A stretch of 64,000 nt of DNA from Prevotella sp. (lineage in GTDB: Bacteria > Bacteroidota > Bacteroidia > Bacteroidales > Bacteroidaceae), in assembly GCA_017458005.1 (NCBI GenBank), contig JAFTGH010000017.1, positions 124,001 to 188,000 of the forward strand. The letters are read 5' to 3'. Of the stretch, positions 44,793 to 53,483 are shown one piece after another. The translations under genes were made by a program, and so were the position numbers. Below the pieces are notes generated by a model, which worked only from the letters and a program-made list of their open reading frames with translations, searched no databases and was not told the origin of the DNA. How positions within the stretch are numbered: the stretch's first letter is position 1; every line of letters begins with the position of its first letter.

Positions 44793-45689
44793 CTATTTGT
44801 ATAGAGCAGCCATGTTTCTTACAATTTTGGCCATTTCTTCGCGCATCTGGATAGGTTCAACGATTTCAAGTTTTTCTCTATGCCATAGTAACTGTTGGTA
44901 CAGATTGAAACAAGGTACTATATGGTATTCAAACAAGGTGAATTTCTCATTACTTTCCAGTTCCTTTTGAGATTCATGGATAGGTAGGGCACGTACGTAA
45001 TTCACCTGTGATCCGTAAACTTTGATTATTATTCGTTCTGGTACCTGATTGTCACTATGGTTTACACCGAAGCTTCCTTTCCAGTATTCATCAGCAGTTA
45101 CATCATTGCTTGGCAACATTTTCTGTTCTGTCAGCCTGATATTGTCCATTCTTTCTAGTGCAAAGATGGATATACCATGATGATGGTTGTCTGGTTCTGC
45201 AGCAAGATACCAACGTTGTTCCCAAGTTTTAAGGAAATATGGTATCAACAACTGTTGTTTCTTAGTCGCCCTGTCAAAAGAATAATAGTCACATTCTATT
45301 CCCTTTTGTTTATCTATGGCTTCAAGGATAATCTGAACGTTTTCTACACCAGTAGGAGCCTCATACAACTTTACCTTATCGCGATGTTTAACAGCAAGCT
45401 CGCTTATTCCCTCGATATGATATGCCGACAACAGATAATTATAAAGCGAGTCATCTTGACCATATTGATGATAACGCTTTAAGCTGTACTCATTTGTCGC
45501 ACTATTATACTCGATGTAGCAAGGAAATGTCTCAGCAATGTAATCCTTGTATCTTGCAAATGTACGAGGAATTATCTCACCATCATATAATGTCGAGTAC
45601 CGATAATGTTCGTTGATTTCCTTCAAACTCATCGACCCTCTGCGAGACAGAAGATCAATGAGATATAGACATTTCTTGAGTTTGGACAT
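44793..45689 (-). CDS. WYL-domain transcriptional regulator 2
   Basis: 298 residues. An N-terminal winged helix (LIDLLSRRGSMSLKEINEHY), then a WYL domain (IECDYYSFDRATKKQQLLIPYFLKTWEQRWYLAA near residues 130-165) and a WCX end. It resembles regulator 1 of element 1 in layout. WYL repressors such as BrxR and CapW bind inverted repeats in front of defence operons. It is the last gene of the dynamin-HerA-toxin operon, 2 bases after the immunity gene. The paired operators at 52658 and 44739 are its likely targets. Confidence 0.88.
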   Translation of the reverse strand: MSKLKKCLYLIDLLSRRGSMSLKEINEHYRYSTLYDGEIIPRTFARYKDYIAETFPCYIEYNSATNEYSLKRYHQYGQDDSLYNYLLSAYHIEGISELAVKHRDKVKLYEAPTGVENVQIILEAIDKQKGIECDYYSFDRATKKQQLLIPYFLKTWEQRWYLAAEPDNHHHGISIFALERMDNIRLTEQKMLPSNDVTADEYWKGSFGVNHSDNQVPERIIIKVYGSQVNYVRALPIHESQKELESNEKFTLFEYHIVPCFNLYQQLLWHREKLEIVEPIQMREEMAKIVRNMAALYK

Positions 45690-45691
45690 TA

Positions 45692-46060
45692 TTATTTTAA
45701 ATATGTTTGTTTCCAGTCTGCCTTAAACAATTCTTCATTAGCAGACTGATCATCATATGTGTAATTAATCACAAATTTATGATCACTACTCAATTGAATG
45801 GTTGCACAGTACCATTTCTTTTCTTTGTAATCATTGAGAAGAGCTTGGTGTATTTTATCAAAACATACCATTATGCTTCTTCTGGAAATGCCGAACTCCT
45901 TTTCTAACTTGAAACAATTATAATATGTATTATCTTTTTTCACAAAAAAGAATATCTCATACATATCTTCGGTGATATGGGCATACATTACGGCTTTGTT
46001 CCAACCTTCAGGAAAAACCTCTACTAATAGATTTGCAATTTTATTATACATTTTGTCCAT
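45692..46060 (-). CDS. YezG-like (DUF600) immunity protein
   Basis: 122 residues. MDKMYNKIANLLVEVFPEGWNKAVMYAHITEDMYEIFFFV and later KWYCATIQLSSDHKFVINYTYDD follow the YezG/DUF600 pattern (opening helix, P-x-x-W, later KxxxxYxYDD). YezG is the known antidote of the nuclease toxin YeeF in Bacillus. Its start overlaps the end of the toxin gene by 17 bases, the usual order toxin then immunity. Confidence 0.78.
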   Translation of the reverse strand: MDKMYNKIANLLVEVFPEGWNKAVMYAHITEDMYEIFFFVKKDNTYYNCFKLEKEFGISRRSIMVCFDKIHQALLNDYKEKKWYCATIQLSSDHKFVINYTYDDQSANEELFKADWKQTYLK

Positions 46061-46844
46061 TTGAATTATTTAAGAATTTTTTTACTGTAATTTCATCGTC
46101 AATTTCAAGCGTGACAGTGAAAGACTTTGGACGCTTGCTATCCCCTTCGTATTCTATCTCAACAGCCATCGTTACTACTTTGCCTTCTTCTCGTGCACGT
46201 TTGGCACTAAGCTCCATAGATTTATACTCTCCTCGATTGAGCTTTGCATCCTGTGCAACCAAATTTCCTTCAGAGTCAGAACCACCTAATACGTGAGCTA
46301 TGATATGACCTTTATCATCACCGGGTTCTAGCCCACCGACTTTCCGACTGTTTAGGCTTGGCCTTGGAGCGTTATTTATTTCAACCGTTGCTTCCGCTCG
46401 GATAATTCTACCTTTGTCGTCTGTTTCATATTTTACTCCATTAATTTCATAAGTATTATTAGGCAATAACTCTCCATCCTTTATGTAGGTTTTCCCATTA
46501 TCATCCAATGTAGTATTATCCTCACGCTCGATAGATTGTTGATCCTTATCATCGGAAGTTTGCAAGTCTTCTATATTGCGCTGTTCAGGAACTTGTTCTA
46601 TAGTTGAGGTTTGTTCAGGAATACCATCACCTTCAATTTGGGGAATCGAAGGTGATGACTCTTTTTGTAATTCAGTAACATATTCCTTTGTATTCTCAAC
46701 AAGTTTAGAGTATAATTTTCCTGCATTCCCAGCGGATTCCTCTACACCATCTCCAGCGATTGTTGTAACTTCTTCCGCTGTTTCTGCCACCTTTTCGGCG
46801 ATTTCGCCAATGGCAACTACAATGTCATCAAAACAAAATGCCAT
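46044..46844 (-). CDS. DNA/RNA non-specific endonuclease toxin (YeeF C-terminal type)
   Basis: 266 residues. The C-terminal third is a non-specific endonuclease of the Endonuclease_NS_2 type: DDKGHIIAHVLGG near residues 176-188 with the catalytic His, and NLVAQDAKLNRGEYKSME near 194-211 with the metal-binding Asn. The N-terminal part has helices rich in Ala, Glu and Val (residues 1-60) and then a low-complexity acidic linker (65-115), a typical polymorphic-toxin arrangement, but no LXG domain or signal peptide. It starts 2 bases after the HerA-like ATPase and is followed by its YezG-like immunity gene. Confidence 0.83.
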   Translation of the reverse strand: MAFCFDDIVVAIGEIAEKVAETAEEVTTIAGDGVEESAGNAGKLYSKLVENTKEYVTELQKESSPSIPQIEGDGIPEQTSTIEQVPEQRNIEDLQTSDDKDQQSIEREDNTTLDDNGKTYIKDGELLPNNTYEINGVKYETDDKGRIIRAEATVEINNAPRPSLNSRKVGGLEPGDDKGHIIAHVLGGSDSEGNLVAQDAKLNRGEYKSMELSAKRAREEGKVVTMAVEIEYEGDSKRPKSFTVTLEIDDEITVKKFLNNSNGQNV

Positions 46845-46846
46845 AA

Positions 46847-49800
46847 TTATTTACAGTATTTATTGAACCAATTGTTGTATTTTTCTATAGCACTTGTCGA
46901 CAACGAAGCTTGAAGCCTAAATGAGCATCTAACACAAAATAGATAAAATTCATCAGATTCCTTGGGGAATTCATTTTGAATGCATCTCATTAATGTGTTA
47001 TTTATATCATCAATATTATCTTTATTTGAGATGATACTTGAAATAGTCTTAACTTGTCCTATACAGTGCGCTACAAGTTCCATACTTTTAACATGTTCTA
47101 AACTATCCAACTCATCTGTATTAGAGGATGAGTGTGCATTTACATGTCTTAGCAAAGAGTATTTGAGGTTTGAGCTATAAGATGAATTGACTATAGCATT
47201 TTTCAAATCATTTCTTTCGAAGTCGAATTGTAGTTCTTTATGACAGCAATTGTAAAGATATTTAATAACAATTTTTGTATAATCTTTGCTACATATGTCA
47301 TTCGATTCTTCAGGATTCTTAAAAATTCCAGGCGTTATACGGCAATTTTTATGACTTTTTCTAAAGTCACTTACCAAACATTGTACTGGTTCTTCCCAAT
47401 TATTTTGGAAAACTATAGCTTGACCAACTTTTTGGCGACTTATTTCTTCTATCTGTTTGTCCGATAAACTTATAGACTTACCAATTATAGTTCGGTCGTT
47501 AATCTCGGGCAAAGACATGATGATCTTCGTGTTTGTATTACGAATTGCTGCTTCATCAACCATTGACGGAGATTGATCAATAATCATGAAACCTTCACCA
47601 TAAGTTCGCATTTCAGCAATACTGTTGGTAATCATTTCTACAGATTTACCAACAATATTACTTCCTTCCTGACTCTGCTCTATAGAGGTTCGCTTTAAAA
47701 GATTATGCGCTTCTTCAAGAATTGTGACATGATTCAAACCGGAATTCATCATATCCAAACAATTATGCGCCTTGTCTTGATAGTATTCAGTCATTTTCAT
47801 GACGAGTAATCCCATAATCAAAGATTTTGTTTCTGTATTACCAATACTACTCAAATCTATTATTACGTTATTCTCAAACAAATTGCAGTCTGTCAAAGTT
47901 TTGTCAAGAGGTTTGTTTAACATTTCCCCTGTAAGCCCTTCGGTCATCGAAAGAAGTCGTGTTTCTATTGAACCTTTATAATCACCTTTTGTGTCTGATG
48001 AATATTCAGAATTGTTGATATATGTTCTAAGTGAAGTAATTACATCGTCAAATGTTGGATAAAGTGTAATTTCATTACCCAATTTGCATTCTGATTTATA
48101 CAAATCCCAACCACACGAAACATATGCATCTGTTATTGCTTTCTTTAATACAACAGGCATTGCTGCGTACATCGGCCAGCAAACATTAAATATTTCTACC
48201 AAACGATCTATATGTTCATATACATGCACGCTTGGAGGGAAAACAAAAGGGTTTATCCTTAGAAGGTGTGTTAACCTTGGATTACTTCCATACACTTCGA
48301 TTGGTACATGGATTTCATTAGCATTGTCTTCTGTATACCAGAAGCCATTTCCAAATATATTCTTGTATTCACCCTTAGTTGGTTCAATAACAAGAATTTT
48401 TTTTCCTTTTTTTAATAGTTCCTGTATAATGAAGTATATTGTGTTGGACTTTCCGCTACCAGTTGTTCCTGTAATAAATGTATGCTTGCACAAGGTGTCT
48501 ACATCCAAAGAAACTGGTATTTTAGATGTTTTTCCTAAGTAACACACATTGCCAAGTTTAAATTCAATTCTTTCTGAGGCCTCTTCATTATCCACTTTTA
48601 TGACACTACGACCAAAAGAAGCCCTCTCCTTTACGATAATTCCGGGAACACTTGTTTGAGGCAGTGATATATGGATTGCTAATTCTTTGCTGTCAACTGT
48701 AGATGCTGGTGTAAGGAGTATTTCAGAATTGGGATATTTAAATAAAGGATGTGATATATCCCTAAGATAATCAACTATATTTGGGTTTGACCACGTGTTA
48801 ACCACACATGTTTCCAAATTTGACTGCTCGCCAATTATACCACCGACGTAAACATTGGCTTGCGCTTTTGTCCTAGTTTCTGATGTTCCTATAAAATATG
48901 TAGAACAAGCCCACATTCCATATGGTATTGAGCATTTAACTCTCTCAATGTGTTTATCTAATAGATCAAGTAATGACTTAACTTTTCTATTGCTGAAAGT
49001 CACCTGAATAGAATTCCCCGTTGTTGTTGTTTCTTGAGTACCTTTTGCTTTGCTGTTTCCTTCAGTTCTTTGAACGGCATCAGATAAGACATCTGCGACA
49101 TCACGATGGTGACCGATTTGACTACCTATTGACGAATTTGAGCTGTCGCTATCTTGGGTACTTAATATGAAACCAATGCCCACATTTTCACTGCGGCCCT
49201 CTCCTTGTTGTGAGTTCTGAGAAGTATTGACACCATTTGTTATAGTTTTACCTATTGTCTTAGTTGTTGCAAGGGAGAAGTTTTTAGAGATTGTCTCTGA
49301 TATGCTTTTACTGTAGTCATTATGACAAGACAATTGACGTTCGGCAAGAGGAGATAGATTGCTATATAATGTTTCATACGCAAGCTTCGTTTTCTGAACG
49401 TTCAAAGCATCCACTCTGTCAGCAATAATTAAGACAGACATTTCTTCTTGAACGGAATTAAGAAGTCGTTCAATTCCTTGAATAAAATTTCCCTTCTCCT
49501 CATCTTTAAGAGTTGCTATTCCAGATACAGCTGCTATACTAAATCGGTCTTTAAGATGAGGATTGTTTTCTATTTCTTCTTCAAAAGCGATTTCTTCCGG
49601 GGCGGCATCTGTAAATGATATGCCAGGAAAATATCCGTGTAATCCACTTATAAGAGTTAATTTAGATTGGTCGTTTGTTTTATCATTTATGTCACGAACC
49701 CCAATATAAAAGTGGATAGTTGCATTTTTTTCTCGCCTTATATATACTGCAACTTGACTAGCAATATTATGTAAGGCTACGAATAGCATAGAGTATTTGT

Positions 49801-50017
49801 CAACAAAGAACTCGTCCTTGTCGTAAACAATCTCATTTATTTTTATCCAACGAAATCTTTTTTTGTTCTCAATCGATGGTCTACCATCTTCTGTCATTCG
49901 ATGTGGAACAATCTCATAATTACATAATTCTGGCAAATATGATTTTGTTACAATGTCATAGAACTGTTGTTCACTTTGAGCAACAGCTAAAGGGCTAAGT
50001 TCTAACAATTGTTCCAT
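46847..50017 (-). CDS. HerA/FtsK-like (DUF87) pumping ATPase
   Basis: 1056 residues. An N-terminal half without a known fold (about 1-480; acidic and Ser/Thr-rich between 265 and 340) is followed by a HerA/VirB4-like motor: Walker A ITGTTGSGKSNT near 514-525, Walker B HVTILEEAHNLL near 763-774, and SPSMVDEAAIRNTNTKII near 820-840 with the conserved polar motif. A helical tail of about 150 residues closes it. Such motors move DNA or protein. Its position, 1 base after a membrane protein and 2 before a nuclease toxin, suggests it handles the toxin or DNA at a membrane. This is inference. Confidence 0.83.
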   Translation of the reverse strand: MEQLLELSPLAVAQSEQQFYDIVTKSYLPELCNYEIVPHRMTEDGRPSIENKKRFRWIKINEIVYDKDEFFVDKYSMLFVALHNIASQVAVYIRREKNATIHFYIGVRDINDKTNDQSKLTLISGLHGYFPGISFTDAAPEEIAFEEEIENNPHLKDRFSIAAVSGIATLKDEEKGNFIQGIERLLNSVQEEMSVLIIADRVDALNVQKTKLAYETLYSNLSPLAERQLSCHNDYSKSISETISKNFSLATTKTIGKTITNGVNTSQNSQQGEGRSENVGIGFILSTQDSDSSNSSIGSQIGHHRDVADVLSDAVQRTEGNSKAKGTQETTTTGNSIQVTFSNRKVKSLLDLLDKHIERVKCSIPYGMWACSTYFIGTSETRTKAQANVYVGGIIGEQSNLETCVVNTWSNPNIVDYLRDISHPLFKYPNSEILLTPASTVDSKELAIHISLPQTSVPGIIVKERASFGRSVIKVDNEEASERIEFKLGNVCYLGKTSKIPVSLDVDTLCKHTFITGTTGSGKSNTIYFIIQELLKKGKKILVIEPTKGEYKNIFGNGFWYTEDNANEIHVPIEVYGSNPRLTHLLRINPFVFPPSVHVYEHIDRLVEIFNVCWPMYAAMPVVLKKAITDAYVSCGWDLYKSECKLGNEITLYPTFDDVITSLRTYINNSEYSSDTKGDYKGSIETRLLSMTEGLTGEMLNKPLDKTLTDCNLFENNVIIDLSSIGNTETKSLIMGLLVMKMTEYYQDKAHNCLDMMNSGLNHVTILEEAHNLLKRTSIEQSQEGSNIVGKSVEMITNSIAEMRTYGEGFMIIDQSPSMVDEAAIRNTNTKIIMSLPEINDRTIIGKSISLSDKQIEEISRQKVGQAIVFQNNWEEPVQCLVSDFRKSHKNCRITPGIFKNPEESNDICSKDYTKIVIKYLYNCCHKELQFDFERNDLKNAIVNSSYSSNLKYSLLRHVNAHSSSNTDELDSLEHVKSMELVAHCIGQVKTISSIISNKDNIDDINNTLMRCIQNEFPKESDEFYLFCVRCSFRLQASLSTSAIEKYNNWFNKYCK

Positions 50018-50018
50018 G

Positions 50019-50612
50019 TTAAATGCTTAAGTTAAAGGTTCTCAAAATTTCATCTGATTTAGAGCTAAGTTTATTATACCAATCAGATATATCAGCAATA
50101 ATTTGGTTTATGAATACCTCTTTCTTCTCATTCATAATTTGTTGCATTTGGATGGCAAGGGCATATTTTCTCGTATCATTATATACCTTATATGCGTACC
50201 CAAGTGCAATAATTTCGGCAAGAAGACCAATCCATACATTTGCTGCAAAACATAACGCGACTGCTACTATGGTGCCTCCTGTAGCCGCATAGATAGCCTT
50301 CTTGGGTATATCAATGCTGACATTAATATCATCAACGCTAATATCCTTTGCTACAAGTACAATCTGATTATCTTCTATGAATTTCTTCATCTGGGCCTTA
50401 TAGCCACACATTGCATCGCTAAAAGACAATTGCTTTTCAATATCGAGTATAAGTCCATAATTGTTATTATAGGTCTCTGATATGTACTCTTCTGCCAACT
50501 CTAATATCGAGGTCTTTAGATCTTCAAAGAAAAAAGAATAGTCATTATTCTCAATCTCGTTAGAATATGTATCCATCAGTTCATGAATACGTTCGTCTAT
50601 TTTAATTATCAT
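50019..50612 (-). CDS. Small membrane protein of the dynamin-HerA operon
   Basis: 197 residues. A helical N-terminal part (about 1-105), two hydrophobic segments (AIYAATGGTIVAVALCF near 107-124 and WIGLLAEIIALGYAY near 126-142) and a helical tail. No family recognised. The paired hydrophobic segments suggest a membrane hairpin. Its start overlaps the dynamin gene by 11 bases and its stop is 1 base before the HerA-like start, so all three are made together. It may be the membrane anchor of a GTPase/ATPase complex. Confidence 0.68.
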   Translation of the reverse strand: MIIKIDERIHELMDTYSNEIENNDYSFFFEDLKTSILELAEEYISETYNNNYGLILDIEKQLSFSDAMCGYKAQMKKFIEDNQIVLVAKDISVDDINVSIDIPKKAIYAATGGTIVAVALCFAANVWIGLLAEIIALGYAYKVYNDTRKYALAIQMQQIMNEKKEVFINQIIADISDWYNKLSSKSDEILRTFNLSI

Positions 50613-52623
50613 ACGCTATGGATTTTATTGTTTCTGTTAAAGTGTTTATTTCTTTCTCCAAAAGTTGAATAGTATTATCTTTTTCTTCTACAGTCTTATT
50701 TGTCATAACCAGTAGTTCGTTATTCTCCTGTGTAATTCTATCTGTCTCTTTTATCTTTTTGTCTGCTTCTGAAATATAATTTTCTATAGTATTGTTCGTA
50801 GAATCAATATAGGCATTAATGGCCTTGATAATTTCATCTTTACATTCTCTAGATACCTTTTCAATATCGGGGGTGCGATAGTTCGTCATACCAAAATGCT
50901 CATACTTGTCGCTAAATATACCTGCTATCTTTGAGAAAGTACGTTTCAAGAAATTGCCTAATCCTTTTTCTGGTTGCCAATCATCTTTTTTGTTCGATTC
51001 GGACTTCTGCGCTTTGTTAATAATTGATTTGAAATCAAGAACAGGAAAACTTGGAATGTGTATGTTTGAGAAATAGTTTTTACTCTTTTTCTCAACTTCA
51101 CGCAGAATTTCATCCTTCTTCTCTTTAAGTTCATTCTCGATTGACTCAGCCTCTGCACTTATCAAACTTATGGAATGAAGAGAGGAAATTTCTTTTGCTG
51201 CTTGTGAAATGTTCTGATACATTCTTCGAATTTTTGCAACAGAGTAATCTGTTCGCAATGAGTCTACAAAGTTATTAAACTCAAGGCGAGAAGCTTCATT
51301 CTTCTTCTTTTCGTCTTCTATTTGGGAAGCCAAATCTTGCTCACCCCTTAGGTCTTTTTCGACCTTGGCTTTGTCCTCGTTTTTTCGGTTCGCAAGATTA
51401 TTCAAGTCTTCTTTGATTAATTGAATAATTTCGTCATAGGCTTTTTGTTTTCTTTCAACTATGAATTTCTCTAGCTCTTCGCGAAGAATGTGGAACTGAG
51501 ATAATTTTTGGATTTCGTTTATGAAATCTTCATTCAATATCATATCTTTATCTCGTTCTTCAAGAAAATCTGATTTCATAGCCTTCAGTCTTGAACTAGT
51601 TTCTTTTGGCCAGTCTTCCAATGAACTTTTTGTTATCATATCCATGAAGTCTTTACCTTCACGTTCTCTGATACGACAAAAAAGTTCCAAATTATTGTCT
51701 ACATAAAAAATACGCTCTTTGGGTATCAAGTTGTCAATCTGATTGAGTGCATTATTTATGTACTTTGGATTTTCCTGAAAATGATCAGATGAGCTATGAG
51801 TTACAATCATGAACGAGCGATCTGCTATTATAGATTTCTTCCTTCTTGTTACGTCCTTAATAAACTCCGTTAATTCAGGATGCTCCTGTAAACTTACACT
51901 TCCCTTATATACCAAGAGGACTGCATCAACATTGTCATAACCATACTCATCGGTTCCAAATATATAGTTACGAGTAAGTTCTTCGATACCTCCTAAAGCA
52001 CAAACACCTGGAGTATCTACAATTTTCCATCCCTCTAAAGAGGAAAGGTTAATGCCAACAGACACTTCTTTCACAAATTTAGACGGATCCATGTGTGTTT
52101 TTAAGTAGTTTGAAAGCTCGGATGTTGTTATTTGTCGTTTTGCTATATTTGAATATATGTCTGTCTTTTTCAGTATATCACTCTCTGACAAACCACACAG
52201 AATGTCATTGTTGATTTCCAATAAAGGGAAGCCATTGCCAAATTCCTGTGGAATAGCAACGGTATTAGTTAAAATATCTTTAAGGTCACTATTACTATTT
52301 GCATTATATACATCAATATGACCATCCATATATTCAACAGATACTTTTTCTTTCTTTGAATAATATATGGATGTAAGTGAGCATGTTGTTTGGTCTCCAC
52401 CTGTAGGTAGCAAGTTCTTTTCTCCTAGAAATGCATTAAGGAAAGAAGACTTTCCTGAGCTCATACCACCGATTATTACTAAAGTAAAATGGTCACGTTC
52501 AAATGGACGTGCAAGACGGTTTACAGACTCAACATTGCCTATGTGGCAATCATTCTCTTTTGCTGCAAGGTATTTGTCTTTAGCCTTTGCAATTCTTTTT
52601 TTGAATTTTAAGAATTCGTTCAT
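50602..52623 (-). CDS. Dynamin-like GTPase
   Basis: 673 residues. G1 GGMSSGKSS at residues 52-60, G2 threonines at DQTTCS near 78-82, G3 DTPG at 203-206. The G4 site is unusual: IVTHSSSD near 273-280 instead of TKxD. A long coiled-coil region (about 370-520) and a second one at the end (about 615-665) are as in bacterial dynamins, with a possible membrane-touching stretch near 540-575. Bacterial dynamins remodel or guard membranes, and some (Eleos/LeoA type) protect against phage. It is the first gene of the six-gene operon. Confidence 0.88.
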   Translation of the reverse strand: MNEFLKFKKRIAKAKDKYLAAKENDCHIGNVESVNRLARPFERDHFTLVIIGGMSSGKSSFLNAFLGEKNLLPTGGDQTTCSLTSIYYSKKEKVSVEYMDGHIDVYNANSNSDLKDILTNTVAIPQEFGNGFPLLEINNDILCGLSESDILKKTDIYSNIAKRQITTSELSNYLKTHMDPSKFVKEVSVGINLSSLEGWKIVDTPGVCALGGIEELTRNYIFGTDEYGYDNVDAVLLVYKGSVSLQEHPELTEFIKDVTRRKKSIIADRSFMIVTHSSSDHFQENPKYINNALNQIDNLIPKERIFYVDNNLELFCRIREREGKDFMDMITKSSLEDWPKETSSRLKAMKSDFLEERDKDMILNEDFINEIQKLSQFHILREELEKFIVERKQKAYDEIIQLIKEDLNNLANRKNEDKAKVEKDLRGEQDLASQIEDEKKKNEASRLEFNNFVDSLRTDYSVAKIRRMYQNISQAAKEISSLHSISLISAEAESIENELKEKKDEILREVEKKSKNYFSNIHIPSFPVLDFKSIINKAQKSESNKKDDWQPEKGLGNFLKRTFSKIAGIFSDKYEHFGMTNYRTPDIEKVSRECKDEIIKAINAYIDSTNNTIENYISEADKKIKETDRITQENNELLVMTNKTVEEKDNTIQLLEKEINTLTETIKSIAYDN

Positions 52624-52639
52624 ATTTTTGATTTTGATG

Positions 52640-52675
52640 CAAAATTATAGTTCTATGCGGACAAAAACTGTCCGA
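52640..52675 (-). promoter_or_regulatory. Promoter and operator of the dynamin-HerA-toxin operon
   Basis: On the minus strand: CGGACA-GTTTT-TGTCCG (plus-strand 52658-52674, perfect 6-bp arms) then TAATTTTG at 52640-52647. The TTTG in the repeat and the -7 box are 14 bases apart, exactly as at 44719-44755. The short 14-base spacing instead of 19 in both promoters suggests they need or resist a regulator bound there. Confidence 0.82.
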
Positions 52676-52708
52676 TGTTCAAAATATCTTTTGATTCAGT
52701 TGTATTTT

Positions 52709-52921
52709 TTATATTCTTTGACTCGACAACTGGCTCACTGTAGCCTGAAATACCCTCGCATTCACAAAGTTCTGGAAGTCTGGATTAGCGAAGTATGTCT
52801 GGACAAACTCCGTCTTCTCTTCATGCATTCCGGCAACAATGTTAATGATGTCATCATTGAAGGTTATCTGTGCTACTTGCCTGTCACCATTGTGGACAGC
52901 ATTATTTTTAAATAAAGCCTT
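52709..52921 (-). pseudogene. Remnant: last 70 codons of a lost gene
   Basis: Directly after the stop of the XRE gene and in the same frame, 70 codons read without a stop as protein-like sequence: KALFKNNAVHNGDRQVAQ, then MHEEKTEFVQTYFANPDF, QNFVNARVFQATVSQLSSQ. It has no start codon before MHEEK, which would leave only about 36 residues. It looks like the C-terminus of a larger enzyme, perhaps a restriction helicase subunit, but I cannot confirm that. It suggests a gene swap at this spot in the past. Confidence 0.45.
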
Positions 52922-53140
52922 CTAATCAATTCGTACTTCGTCAGGACGAATTAGTTCATTGATATCAATATTCAGAAGTTTTGATATTTTGATAAGCATC
53001 TCAAGATTGGGCTGGGCATTGTTCTGTACCCATTTTGAGACTGTAGCCTGACCAACCCCCAGTTGCTCAGAGATCCACTTGTTGGTTAAATTCTTTTCGG
53101 CAATAATTACCCGTAATCTATTCAAATTTTTTTGTTCCAT
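52922..53140 (-). CDS. XRE-family helix-turn-helix regulator
   Basis: 72 residues. The Cro/C1 fold is clear: LRVIIAEKNLTNKWISEQLGVGQATVSKWVQNNAQPNLEMLIKISKLLNIDINELI. It has no sensor domain. Its promoter (TATATTTG on the minus strand, 53158-53165) is covered by a 9-bp inverted repeat that reaches the start codon, so it probably represses itself. It is at the right end of element 2 and may have belonged to the lost gene whose end remains at 52709-52921. Confidence 0.9.
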   Translation of the reverse strand: MEQKNLNRLRVIIAEKNLTNKWISEQLGVGQATVSKWVQNNAQPNLEMLIKISKLLNIDINELIRPDEVRID

Positions 53141-53165
53141 ACTATATAATTTTGGAACAAATATA
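53131..53165 (-). promoter_or_regulatory. Operator and promoter of the XRE gene
   Basis: TTTGTTCCA (53131-53139) and TGGAACAAA (53153-53161) form a perfect 9-bp inverted repeat with 13 bases between, overlapping the start codon and the -7 box CAAATATA (plus-strand reading, 53158-53165). Confidence 0.65.
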
Positions 53166-53400
53166 CTAATAAAAATCGAAATAATTTTCTAATCTGGAAA
53201 ATTTCTTCTAAAACAGGGCATACATTTAACTCTTTTTAGGCAGATTGACTCAAAAAGAATACATTTACCATATAATATATATGTGTGATAATAAAGAAAT
53301 CTAAAACAATTATAGAACAATAAACCACCTTCGTAAAACGCGAATGTGGTTAATAATGCATCATAGAAACTCTATGATATTAAGTGAGCGAAAAGGGGAG

Positions 53401-53472
53401 ACTGAAACAAAATGTTTACGCATTGTTTACGCAGACATGAAAAAAGCACTTGCGAGAGACTCGTAAGTGCTT
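53401..53472. repeat. Right arm repeat and end terminator of element 2
   Basis: The 34-bp unit at 53401-53434 is identical to 32392-32425. A hairpin AAGCACTTGCGAG (53444-53456) / CTCGTAAGTGCTT (53460-53472) with one G-T pair follows and separates the element from the tRNA gene. The stretch 53166-53400 shows no gene; it has a small inverted repeat CATAGA/TCTATG near 53364. Confidence 0.8.
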
Positions 53473-53483
53473 GATTTTCAATG

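Noticed and set aside
52367..52915. 182-residue plus-strand gene
   Set aside because: It is mostly antisense to the dynamin gene and its promoter, and the composition is not protein-like. The minus-strand tail reads better.
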